Shown: piece after piece, positions 12,601 to 24,800 of the stretch
Position numbering within the stretch: position 1 is the stretch's first letter
Layout: every line of letters begins with the position of its first letter
NCBI GenBank assembly: GCA_030737835.1
Contig: CM060848.1
Coordinates: 32,235,634 to 32,299,633 of the forward strand
Source: Acorus gramineus
Lineage: Eukaryota; Streptophyta; Magnoliopsida; Acorales; Acoraceae
Direction: 5' to 3'
DNA length: 64,000 bases
The notes under the pieces: model-generated
Told to the model about the DNA's origin: nothing
The model's input: the letters and a program-made list of their open reading frames with translations, nothing else
The model's database searches: none
Program-made: the position numbers and the translations under genes

Positions 12601-15062
12601 ATGGGAGCATCTTCGACGGGCTCAAGATGGATTTGGTGTCGTTCGCGCAGGAGCTCTTAAGCTCTGACTCCCGCGACGAGCAGCTCATCGGGGCGCGGAT
12701 ACTGAGGCAGTTCGCGACCGACGAGAGGTTCTCGGACGAGACGCTCCGCAAGATTGGAACGTCCGCGTCGACGATGGAGCGGCTCATCGAGATGCTCAAC
12801 TGGAGGAACCCCGCCGAGCAGAACATAAGGCTGTGGGCGGCTGAGATCGTGTCAAAGCTTGCGGGGAAGAAGCGCAACTCACTTCGCGTCGCGGGGATAC
12901 CCGGCGCCATGGAGTCAATATCCTCACTACTCTACACGGGTAAGCCTGTCATATCGGATACAAATCAGACATGCTCATAATATCTCAAAAAAATATCTAT
13001 GACAGATATTAAATTAAGTATCGGATCTAAAAATTAGGATTTGAATAATTATCCGAAATATTTGAAAGATGAGATAATATAAAATAATTTTTAGATACAT
13101 GTATTTTTCGGATTGAATACCATCATTTTTGTATCTGATATGTAATATTTTGAATACAATATTTTATTTCAAATACAGATATGGATTTTTTGATATAGGA
13201 TAATTTTTCTAATTTTCGGATACAAAAACAGATTTTTTTGGGTAATTGACAAGCTTATACACAGATAGGAGACGCAACGACGAGGTCTGCAATAATAGAG
13301 ACGTTGTGATTGACAAACAGGATTACGAGTTCTCTGCGTTCAACTTGATGGGGCTTCTGATACTGAAGAAAATCGCCAACGACCACGACAACTGCGGGAA
13401 GATCGGAAACACGAGGGGACTGCTGCCGAAAATTATAGACTACACAAGCGCGAGCAAAGAAGTCCTGATGGCTGAGGCACCAACACACGCGCAGGTGAAG
13501 GGGGTGCAGAGGTCGCTGCAGCTGGTGAAGATGATGGCTAGTACGACGGGCGCGACGGGTAGGTCCCTGAGGCAGGAGATATCTGAGAATGTGTTCACAA
13601 TCAGTAACATAAGGGTGATACTGCAGCATGGGAGGAAGCATCTGAATCTGCAGAGGCTGGGTATTGAGATACTGATGGAATTGGCTTTAGATGAGAAAGC
13701 GAGGGAGATGATCGGGAGCACCGGAGGAGTTCTCAAGGAACTGTTTGAGATATTCTTTAGGGTGGTAGTAGTGGTGTACACTGAAAGAAGTTATGGTAGT
13801 GGAAGAGGCGTTGATGCGGATGAGGTGAGGGTGGCAGCGGGGGAGGCGCTGGCCATGCTTGCGTTAGAGAATGATAGGAATTGCGAGCACATGTTGAAGT
13901 TGGGGGAGATTGGGAGGCTCGTCAATGCATTGCAGGACCCTGCTTTGCGGGTGAACTCGGCGAGGATATTGAGGAACCTATGCGCTTATAGCATGCCCGA
14001 ATGCTTCTTCGGCCTCACTGGGATCTCTGTCGCCATGCCCATGGTGAGTCTTCGGTAATAATTCTTTTTCTGAGTCCAGATCTAGTCAGAACTGGCTTAG
14101 GTCAGTTTGGTTAGTATTAAATTATCAGCCTATTAATCGAACTGCACAGCCAGTTGTTGGGTACAAGTATCACTCTCCTATTAAATACTGATGATACTGA
14201 TTAAACACAGGCTTGACTAGATCTAATATGAGAGTGACACATTTATCTAACAATTAGTTGTGCAATTCGATTCATAGGCTATATAATTCAATTCATAAGC
14301 TGTGCAGTTTGATATTGATCGAAGTCAGTCTTGACTAGATCCGGACTCATTCTTTTGTACTGTCAGTGATACTTTGATGTTGCTGTTGTTGTTGGACAAA
14401 TCAGCAATTAGTAGCATTGTTTACTCAATCGATGTGCTTAGGTTCCAATCAATAAAATCAACATCTGATGACTAATTGTGCTGGATATAAAAAAAAGCTA
14501 CCCAACCAATAGATTCATAATTTCCAACAAACGCTGATCACCAAAAAGATTCAAACATATGATGGTTTAAATGTTTCTCAAATACCATTTAGGATATGAG
14601 AAGAATTTATTTGCTGCTCTATTTTTGTTTTTCCAGGTTCTTAAAGCAATAATGTTTGAAAAGGAAAAGTTGCTAGAGGTCTCCGTTGGGCTTGCAATAC
14701 AGATATTCAAATTTTCAAGCTCTGAAGAAATGGAGGAGATATTCAACAGAAACCACATTAAACAGACAGACTTTGCGGAGAGACTTGTGGAGATCTTGAG
14801 GGTATACAGACAGCCCTCAATCAAATGCCCGAGAATGAGAAGATTTGTGACTGAGATGGCAATTGAGTTGATGAACTCCAATGAGAATTATATTCAGTTT
14901 TTCAGGCACCATAAGATGGACCAGGAGCTCAAGATTGTTTCAGAGACTACCTCAGAACTTGAATGTTTTCATGTTTTCTCAGGTAATGTTGGGATAAGCC
15001 GGCATAACACGCCAGTTTCCTCCCTCGTCGAAACAGCTCTCCAATTTTTAAAAGCCAACTGA
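9628..15062 (+). CDS. Membrane-anchored armadillo-repeat protein, four exons, 817 aa
   Basis: Exons 9628-10025, 12089-12939, 13265-14043 and 14637-15062 join in frame (AG|G, G|AT, then a phase-0 junction) into 817 codons plus stop. It belongs to an uncharacterised plant family I recognise from text such as LGTLGFIWATVVLLGGFAI and SRSHELEWQHQ. Four hydrophobic segments lie near residues 70-90, 95-110, 202-220 and 241-259; after them comes a long alpha-helical region with armadillo-like repeats (for example KHLNLQRLGIEILMELALDE and RVNSARILRNLCAYS). The likely topology is a membrane anchor with a cytosolic scaffold; no enzymatic motif is seen. I chose ATG 9628 because it starts the conserved acidic N-terminus; upstream in-frame codons lack ATG. 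Exons 1-2 are GC-rich while introns are AT-rich. Three hAT MITEs and one further MITE lie in its introns; intron 2 is itself a MITE. Confidence 0.88.
10090..10980. mobile_element. hAT-type MITE (891 bp) in armadillo gene intron 1
   Basis: Ends are TAGGCCTGTCAAC and its inverted partner GTTGACAAGCCTA, flanked by a perfect 8-bp target duplication GGTGGAAT (10082-10089 and 10981-10988). Eight-base duplications and TAGG-type ends are characteristic of hAT elements. The subterminal regions are dense in GGGTCC/GGACCC-type repeats, which could be transposase-binding sites. The AT-rich core has no transposase. Confidence 0.88.
11639..12073. mobile_element. hAT-type MITE (435 bp) abutting an exon
   Basis: Begins TAAGCATGTCAAT and ends ATTGACGGGGCTTA. 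Flanks TTTGCCAC (11631-11638) and TTTGCCGC (12074-12081) match at 7 of 8. Subterminal regions repeat CGGATACGGATAT-like motifs in both orientations. It sits inside intron 1, with its right end only 15 bases before the exon 2 start at 12089, so the acceptor's upstream context now comes from the element. The same family recurs at 12941 and 58889. Confidence 0.85.
12941..13257. mobile_element. hAT-type MITE (317 bp) that constitutes armadillo gene intron 2
   Basis: Begins TAAGCCTGTCATAT and ends AATTGACAAGCTTA, same family as 11639-12073. Flanks are TACACGGG (12933-12940) and TACACAGA (13258-13265), 6 of 8 matching. The GT donor uses the last base of the left flank (G12940) plus the first base of the element (T12941); the AG acceptor (13263-13264) is inside the right flank copy. 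Removing 12940-13264 deletes exactly one element plus one 8-bp duplication and leaves Tyr-Thr-Asp-Arg in frame. Confidence 0.85.
14071..14349. mobile_element. MITE (279 bp) in armadillo gene intron 3
   Basis: Inverted ends TGAGTCCAGATCTAGTCA and TGACTAGATCCGGACTCA-like, flanked by TTCTTTTTC and TTCTTTTGT (7 of 9 match), suggesting a 9-bp duplication. It contains several GTGCAGTTTGAT/GTGCAATTCGAT motifs. Related sequence lies at about 15420-15545. Intron 3 itself runs 14044-14636. Confidence 0.7.
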
Positions 15063-15840
15063 AGAACAAAGGATTTAAGTGCATTATAATAATAGGAATG
15101 CAATATACTTTTTTTTTGTTGTTGTATTTTGTTGTAATGTGTATTTATTGATTTTTCACACAATTCTTTGGTCAGATTATTTCATGCATGATAATGTAAT
15201 ATTATTGTGGTATATTTGATTCAAAATCAGTTCTCTGTGTATGCGTGCCTGCGTGTGTGTAATTTGTTACTTCATCGTTGTACTTTGTTATATCTATCAT
15301 TGTTGGATAGCAAACTGTATAAGGGGTTACATTTTTCTACTCTCTTATTTTAAGGAATGTACTGTTAAGCAAGCATAATAATTGAGAATAATTGAGGCCA
15401 ATCCACCAGGACTAAAACGGGTGGACCCCACTCAAGAGAGGTGTGCAGTTCGATTCAGAGGATGTATAACTTGATAAATAGATTGTGCAGTTCAATACTG
15501 ATGATACTAACCAAACCCAGACCTAACTGGATCCGGACCCAAAGCAATCACCACTTTGCCCACTGATTAAACATGCCTTACATCACAAAACAGAGATGCA
15601 CCAGACATAAGGACTCCCACTGATGCTCAATAGACATGGACTCATACACCATACCAATCCTTGACCACATTCTGAAACATATACAAGAAAACACAAACTA
15701 TGATAAGCAAACTGTTAGCAAACCAACAGCTATAACACAACACGCCACACTGTACAGAATAAATAGCATTTCAATCCCGTAATGACATGAAAGAATTTTA
15801 CAAGTAAATTCAATCTTCATCAACCCAAGCAACCTGGATA
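15063..15840. repeat. Convergent intergenic region with a MITE fragment
   Basis: This 778-bp gap separates the armadillo gene stop from the hydrolase stop, the two genes converging. Segment 15420-15545 (GTGCAGTTCGATTC and ACTGATGATACTAACCAAAC, ending TAACTGGATCCGGACCC) resembles part of the MITE at 14071-14349. The remainder should hold both 3' UTRs; no gene is seen. Confidence 0.55.
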
Positions 15841-18800
15841 TTACTGTTTTCCCTGTGTGTTCCTAAAGAAGTTAAGGCCCCAGCGGTGCGCCAACCCATC
15901 CATTATATGACCTGTTGGTGTCTTCTGCACCACCAAGGTGGCACGCGTTCTAGACGCCATGTTACCATCCTGCGTTGAGATTTCACCTTCAGACGAACTT
16001 TGGACACTTGCTAAGGCATCAACTTTGGTGGTGTTAGAAACTCCCGCAGACCCTGTGATGGACGTCACAGGTTCATCTGGATGGGTGTCTCTGTCAATTA
16101 ATTTATGGGTGTTGCTTGGTGAAGGTAAGCTTCCAGATGTTTCAGATCCCAACTTTGAATTCGCACAATGGTCAGAGGTGGAAGCTTTTGAGCTGTCTTC
16201 TGGTTTGTTCGTCGAACCAGGTGGTTGGCCTTCCTCATGGGGATGGTTGATCTCCAAATCTTTTAAAGACTGTATTACTGCTTCCATGAACATCTGCATG
16301 TTATGCATAATAAACAAGAATTCAGTAGCTGAAAATCGATGGCATAGGAACAGCCAAATAATAATAATAATAATAAAAGATGCAATGCTGATAAGCGCAG
16401 AACTGACAAAAAAAAAATGCAGCATATCAGCATTCATGACATGCAGCTCCAACAGTGTCACGCAAACTTATGTCTAGCAATCTTATATTCATAAGTGCAA
16501 TTCCAGCTTCAATGACGACCAGAAAATAAAGAGAAGTAAAACTCAAACAGTTACCACCAGGGAAAATCTCAAAAGAGCGAGCATAACAAAAATCGTGACA
16601 CTTCAATCTAAATAGCAATAGACAAGCCAATCTACATGGTAGTCTTTCAAATTCTAGTGCGCACAACAACCAAGTGTACATTTCAGAAACAATGAACCAA
16701 AATAATATACTTATATTATATAACCCCCAAATTGAAAACACAATTTGAATCAAATTCTTAGTAATGATCAAAATATACCCTCTCTTCGTCTTCGATATTA
16801 CAAGGGATATCCGAGAAGTCATCAAATGAATACTCAACATAATTGTCATCCATAGTGGTTGGAATGAGCTGAGCACAAGAAGAGCCATTAGAAAATTCAT
16901 AACTGATTAGACTGGAGGATGATGGGGTGAGCTTATTATCTTTTCTATTATCCTGCAGAAATAGACAAAAAAAAATCATAATTAGATTTCTGTTTCAGAG
17001 TAAGAAAACTCTAATAAACGAATACACATATATGGGTTAGTTATATACAAGACGTATAGGCCATCATGATCACCGATTTTATGACAAAATCTGGGAAACA
17101 CCTGGCCTAAAAAAACTCGATATGAACTGATCATTACAGACAGGAAAAGCGGAAAACTGATCATTACAGACAGGAAAAGTAGAATACTAGAATTACTCAT
17201 GGAACTGGTTAGTAAAAGCATGATTCCCCTATGCCCCTACGCATAATATGTAATATATATGATGTGGAATATACCTCTGCAATAGAAACTTTATCATGAG
17301 CGGGAAAATCAGGAGGGACCTGCACAATTTTGAGGCAAATGGTCACAAGATTTAAAAAATAGAATATTGTGATCCATGATAAGACCTTCAAACAAAAGCT
17401 CAGTTCAGTAGTCATGAAAATAATAATAGAAATAGACTAGTTCTACTAATTTGTATTGTTTTGGCGGGCATGGTCGAGTGGTAAGGCGGGGGGCAGTGAA
17501 AAATTTAGTCTTTTTGTGCAGGGATATTTTTAGTCTTTTTGTTTGATATAGGACTTGCACATAAGCATTGGGGGGGGGGGCGGAGAATTGTCTTTCTATC
17601 AGAGATTGACACACGTCCTCAAGGACAGTTCGCTAATTATTAAAGATCAGTTTGACAAAAAAAAAAAGGCCTTCTCTTAGTGATTCAAAAGTCAGAGGTC
17701 AAACCTCCTTGATATAAAGAGGCTCAGTGATTCACAAGTAAGAAGTCCAACCTCCTTGATAGTCCTTTGAGAGGGGTTGTACCTCCTAGGTAACACTTCA
17801 AGAGCACAGTCAAACCTCCTGAATAGCTCGTCAAAGTAAGAGGTCAGACCTCCTCCAAGGTTTCAGGGCAAGATAACATTTCTTGGAGGCAGAAAATCAG
17901 ACTCCAATGCTGATGAACAGAGATCGTCAGCTAAACAGTAATCGGTCTCCCTACCATGCAAAGGACCAACCCAGGCAAAAAGAAGCTACATCTGAGATAT
18001 GTGCTGGTGCATTCTTCATATTAACCATATCGTTGACTTGCTCAACAATCAACTGACAGACATTCTTTGTGTTGGCATTTCGACGTGCCACATGTCGGGG
18101 CTTGGAGATTTACTTGGATGCCTATGAAAGAGAAGATACTCCAAGCTAGCAAGATGCACAACACTTTTTTAAAAAAAAATTTGTGTCCTCAAAGCCCTTG
18201 ATTCCCCTTAATCCACCACATGAAATGAAGATTCCCATCGAACTCAGGTGGTGCAGATCTTCAGCCACCAAATGCATCCAAGAGTCCCATATACAGTGTT
18301 GAATCCTATTTAGTGTTTGTGTTGTATTGGCAGTGCCAGTGAAAAACATATTTGTGAGTCATTGAGTTGTAACATTGAGCAATCGGTTCTCAGTGTGATC
18401 ATTGAAGATGGAAAAAGAAATATTGAAGATTTCACACATCCATTAGTCATCAGTCTTAGTCATCCAACTAAACACACACTTTGGCCTTTTTAAGTTTTAC
18501 TTTACTTCAGACCAAAAAGATTTCGAAAATGAGTGAACCAATATTTCTGAAAATGTTTTATAACGACCAAAAAATGTTTTGAAATGATTTTGAAACAGAA
18601 AGGTTTTGAGAGAATGAAAATCCCAGACTTAGATGCTATTGCCTGCCTTGATCTGTCCAGGCCATCAAGAAAGTCGTACAGACTTTAGTAGCAGTTAGTA
18701 CATCATCTGGACCATAAAGAAATCCGTCTGGATGATCCAACAATTTTGGTAACTGAATATCCAAGTGGATTGGATCTTGATCAGGACTTTAATGACCATT

Positions 18801-21800
18801 AACTAAGAAGATCAAAAGATCATTTGATTTTCCAGATGCGCGATTTAAAATTTGAATCACATCAAGATCCAAAACCTTAAGAATTTGATTGAGCTGATTT
18901 CCCTGGAATTCAGTACCAGACACCGCCCCGGACGACATGTAGGCCAGATCCAAGGAATATTCTCCACATTTCACTTGCTTATAAATATAGCTGAGATTTG
19001 TCCAAAACCATAAGGTGGTGATTCTAAATTTATAGTGAAGCATATTGTGAGGTTTTAAAGCTCTTTTATACCATGTATTTCAGATTTCTTTTTTATTATT
19101 GAAAACCTAAAAATCTAAGTATTTGCATTCCACCTGGTTTGAGTGAACTGATCCAAGTTGGGTAAACCTTGGTTCCTGAGGTAATATGGAAGGGAAGGTA
19201 GATCACGCAAAGGCTAAGGTGATGTAGCATAAGTACACTCTTCTGCTGAGATCAACCTTCACGCTGAAAAAATGTGAGATTTGGAGGCTCCAATGGCGTT
19301 GTTGATTCTTCACGAAGAATGCCAGGACGATGGCTTCAACGTATCTCTTGATTCCCAGCAAGGAATACCAAAACGATGGAATTCTATATATTTGCTATTC
19401 CACCAAGGATAACAAAAAAACAATATGAAAATAAAGAGAATAAAATTCTATCATCAAAATCTTCTTTTTTTAATTTTGTGTTTATAGAGTTTATTTATAG
19501 ACGAGAGGATCCTAACAAACAAGGATCTCAACAAAACTCTAAATCTCTCAAATCACCTGAATCCTAAACAAAAAATCATATATATATCTAAATATCTAAA
19601 TATTAACTAATCCTAATTATCCAAAAAGATATGATAAACCTAACAAACAATACTAAAATTGTAAATCATTCATAATCGTCCATTTGATGGTTCTCAATGT
19701 CGACCGAACGGTTCAGGACCACGCTGCATCATAAGGTAACAATTGCACCCATATTCATCACTATGATGAGACCAAGCGGGGTGTACCGAACAGAGTTTTC
19801 TAAAGATTGTTGATACAACAATCGCAATGTGTAGCAAACATCTACCTTTCTCCAAAAAAAAAAAACAATCGCAATGTATACGGGACAGATCAATGGAGGA
19901 GGATCATTGTCATATTGGGTTGCAAGTTTATTGATTTTCATTAGTGAATTGTTTTGGATTAGGTCTTGTAATTTTTCTTGGATGGGATTTGCATGTAAAA
20001 AATTCTGCCTTTGTGGTGTGGATTGCTTGTGATCTTGTATACTGGTATTGGATTTACATTGTTGATTGATACATCTGATAGGAATCATCATTTTGACATG
20101 TAAAATCAACTAGATTTTCAAATAGAACGCAAACACACAAATTGACCTATTCAACCCCCCCGACCCTCGTAGGTCAATCTATACAAAAGTATTCTAACAT
20201 ATAACTATGCAGAAAGCAACAGTTTCTAATTTGAATTATTTAGAACACTAATCTGAGTAAACCACAAATTCTTTTAGTATTTATAAGGGATACTTGAAAT
20301 AAAATTGTGAGGATCCCTTATCTTCTATGTGGTGGGGAGAGGATCGATTTAGAAGAAAGTACAAATAAGGTTTTGGTTATTATGTAATGGGATGAGGTGA
20401 GCAAATTTCTATCTTCTATTCTTCTTGTTTTTTTTCTCTTACTTGTATTGGAGATCCCTCATCTGCTTTGAAACGAGGGGCATTTGTTCATTAAGGAATG
20501 ATATATAATGCCTTATGTTTTCTAAATATATAAAAAGGATGTCTTACCTACTCGTTGCATAAATAGTCGTTATAATAATCCTATCAGTTCATTTCAAACA
20601 ATTACAGGATCATCTAAGGGCGCAGTTACTCCCACCCCATTAAAGGTTGAGCTCATCCCATTATCAAGTCCACCCCAATAAGTTTTTGTAAACCCTAGCG
20701 CACCTCGTATATATACATTCATTTTGAACCTATAAACCAACCCCATTTAATAGGGAAAAAAAACCTCTTGTGCCTACCTCCTCCCATCATCGTGCTAGAC
20801 TTCGCTCTCGCGTGCCCTCCTCTGCCTTCGCCAAGCCATCCCTGCCAACATCACCACCACCACGGCCATCGCTGCGACCACCACCACCATCGCTACGTGT
20901 CTACTACCACAATCTGCCACTACCACCACAACTACCCCCACCACCACCACAACCATCACCATCCCATACTTGTTGCCACCACCACAACCATCACCATCCC
21001 ATACTTGTTGCCACCACCACCACGATCACTACAATCACCACCACAACCACCATAATCACCTCCACCCTCGTGTGTGCCTCCCAAAAACTCATTGGAGAGG
21101 GGCCGACCGAGGGAGGAGGGAGAGTAGACATGAAGAGAGAGAAAGGGCACGAAAATGTTTTTTTAGTGAGGGGTGGGCTTGTGGTTTTTAGGGGTAATGG
21201 GATGGGATGGGATGGGATGGGAAGTGTTGGGTGAGCTTACAAATCATTGGGGTGAAGAGAGAAGAAATAAATGGAATAATGTGTATTACGTAATGGAGGC
21301 CGAAAGGTCCCTTATATAGTTACAAGATGTACAAACCCTAAAAACGGAAAAAGACCAAAATACCCATGACCAAAATACCCATGGGGGGCGTTGCCCCCCA
21401 ACCCCCGGGCCTCCGGGAATAGGCCCAACAACAGGCCTATCCAATAACTCCAATACTCCCCCTCAAGTTGGAGCGAAGATATCAAGCAAGCCCAACTTGA
21501 TCAAGCTAGAACGAAGAACAGAGGGACCAACGGATTTGGTGAACATATCAGCAAGTTGCTCGTTGGAAGAGACAAATGCTGTGTCAATGGCTCCTGACTG
21601 TACTTTCTCTCGAAGAAAGTGAATGTCAACCTCAATGTGTTTGGTCCGCTCATGAAGAACTGAGTCTGAGGCAAGCATAATGGCAGATCGGTTATCACAA
21701 AACAAAGTAGATGAACCAGCTACAGGGAATCCCAACTCTGTCAAAAGAGAGCGCAACCAAATGATCTCACATGTGCCTTGGGCCATGGCACGATATTCTG

Positions 21801-24800
21801 CCTCAGCAGAAGAACGAGAGACAACACTCTGTTTTTACTTTTCCAGGAAATAAGGTTGTCCCCATGGAAAGTACAGAAACCGGAGGTGGATCGACGATCA
21901 GTGAGTGAACCAGCATAATCTGCATCAGTGTAACAAGAAATGATAGGCTGAGCACTAGTAGCATAGAATAAGCCAAGACCTGGGCATGACTTCAAGTATC
22001 GAAGAATCCGGTAAACAGCATCTAGGTGAGAAGTCCGTGGGGCATGCATGAATTGACTCACCACGCTGACAGCAAAAGTCAAATCAGGTCTAGTATTCGT
22101 CAAGTAAATCAAACGTCCCACTAGACGCTGATACAAAGAAGGATCTGGTAGAAGGTCGCCTGATTCAACATGAAGGCGATGGTTCTGGTCCATAGGAGAA
22201 GTGGCAGGGCGACATCCAAGCATACCGGTATCCTCAAGAAGGTCAAGAGTGTATTTTCGCTGGGAGAGTGAAATACCATGGCGTGAGCGAGCAATCTCAA
22301 TCCCCAAAAAATACCGAAGAGGACCTAAATCCTTCACATCAAACGCATGTCCAAGCTCAGTCTTCACTCTAACAATGTAATCAGCATCATCTCCTGTGAT
22401 AATGATATCATCCACGTAAACTAGAACAATGGTGCACCGTCCATTACTTCGACGAATGAAGCAAGTATGATCAGCATGACAACGAGTGAATCCAAGAGAG
22501 AGAATGATTACACTGAATCTTTGAAACCATGCTCTCGGTGATTGCTTCAGTCCATATAGAGACTTGAGAAGAAGACAGACCTTCCCGGAATACTCCCCCT
22601 GAAGACGAAAACCAGGCGGAGGATCCATATAAATTTTCTCTGTCAAGTCGCCATGAAGAAAAGCATTCTTCACATCCATCTGATGAAGAGGCCAGTTGTG
22701 ACAAGCAGCAAGAGAGACAAGAAGCCTAATAGTCAGCTTGGCAACAGGAGCAAATGTAGCATGGAAATCCTTCCCTGGAGTCTGAGTGAAACCTTTTGCA
22801 ACAAGGCGTGCCTTATAGCGCTCAACAGCCCCATCAGCCTTGTATTTTACTGTGAAAACCCATCGACAACCAACAGTTCTCTCCCCTGGTGGAAGATCAA
22901 CTAACGCCCACGTATGATTTTTCTGCAAGGCATCCATCTCTGCGGTCATAGCGGCGGTCCAAAGAGGATCCTGTAATGCCTCAATTACAGTACGAGGAAT
23001 ACGGATAGACGATGTAGCAGCTAGGTAAGCTCTGTAGGAATCTGAAAGTCCCTGATAAGAAACAAACTGGGCAAGAGGATGAGCAGTGACACAACTCCGA
23101 CGACCTTTGCGAAGAGCAATAGGTACATCAGAGTCAGATGGAGGCAAATCAGAAACAGAATATGGAGTGATCAAGGAAGAAGATATACCTGAGTCCGAGG
23201 AGGATGTCGACAAGTGAGCAGGAGAGAGAGGTGGTCGAGGTCTACGAGTGTATACAATAAGAGGAGACTGTGGTGGTGATGACTGTGGATGGAACGACTG
23301 TGGTGGTGGCGACCGTGGCTGTGGCAAAGGCAATGGCTGAAAAAATGATGCCGGTCGAACTGGTGAAGAAGAATGTTGCAGAACAGAAAAATATGGCACA
23401 TCTTCAAAAAATGTAACATCAAGGGAATGGAACAATCTCCGAGAAATAGGATCATAGCATCTATATCCTTTGGACATGGTGGAATAACCAAGGAAAACAC
23501 AACGTATAGACTTATCATCAAGCTTGGTGCGTGAAGGCCCCCTATCCTGAACAAAACAAGTACACCCGAAGACTCGAGGAGTGATGGGGAAAAGAGTACG
23601 ACCAGGATACAAAACATGGAAGGGAACTTGACCTCCTAAAGTACGACTGGGAGTCCGATTAGTCAAAAAAGCAGCAGTGAGGACTGTCATACTCCAATAG
23701 GACTTTGGAACACTCATTCCTCGAAGGAGACAACGAACCACATTCATGAGATGACGATTCTTGCGTTCCGCCACCCCATTCTGCTCAGGTGTATATGGAC
23801 AAGTCAACTGTTGAAGGATTCCCAACTCATTCAAATGAGACCGAAAAGAATCCGAGACATACTCCCCCCCATTATCAGACCTGATACTCTTGACAGTAAT
23901 GTTAAACTGTGTTTTAATCATGCGTAAAAAATTAATACACTGAGAGGATACCTCAGACCGAGATTTAAGAAGATAAACCCAAGTATATCTAGAAAAATCA
24001 TCAATGAATGTCAAGTAATATCTATGACCACCAAAAGCAGTAACAGGAGAGGGACCCCACACATCAGAATGAATCAAATCAAACAACCCAGAAGCTTTAT
24101 TCATGCGAGAAATATAAGTAGTACGGGTATGTTTAGAAAGCTCACACACAGCACATTGAAATTTATGAGTCTTACATGAAGAGCGAAAAGTAGGAAATAA
24201 AGAACATAGATGCTGAAAATTGGCATGTCCTAAACGAGCATGCCATAAATCTAGAGATTGTAAAGAAAAACTATGCGAATGACTGATGGGCAAAATGGAA
24301 GCATGGGCCATGGTGGGTGGTTCTCCGAAGACGTAAAGGCCATCTCTCTCATACCCCTTGCCAAAAATCCTCCGTGTACTCAGGTCCTGAAAAACGCAAT
24401 GATCAGGGTAAAAAGTCACTGAACAGTTCAAAGCCTTAGTCAATTGGCTAACAAAAAGAAGGTTAAGAGCAAGATTGGGAACATGTAACACAGAGTGTAA
24501 TGATAAAGAGGAAGATAAAGGAACGGTACCCTTACTGATGACAGGTGTAAGTGAGCCATCAGCAAGGCGTACCTCTCTGTGTATAGAAGGTGATGTCAAG
24601 GGAACAAACAATCGAGACTCACCAGACATGTGTTCTGTAGCGCCTGAATCAATGACCCAAGTAGGAGACCCTGATTGGTTAACATGGTAGGCGGAGGGGA
24701 TACCTGAGGTAGAGGAAGAAGCAGCAGAGGATGTTGGACCAGCATTAGAGAGACCAGCATGAGAGACATGAGAGGCAAGACTCTCCCGAACCATAGCATC

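Noticed and set aside
12083-12667. 194-codon plus-strand frame overlapping armadillo exon 2
   Set aside because: It is Arg/Pro-rich and out of frame with the conserved protein, as expected for a shadow in GC-rich DNA.
17464-17520. Possible tRNA or SINE head (GGCATGGTCGAGTGGTAAGGCGG)
   Set aside because: Only an A-box-like string is present; there is no B box, no cloverleaf and no A tail that I can support.
20768-21234. His-rich and Pro-rich open frames
   Set aside because: They are readings of a CCA microsatellite in several frames, with no other protein features.
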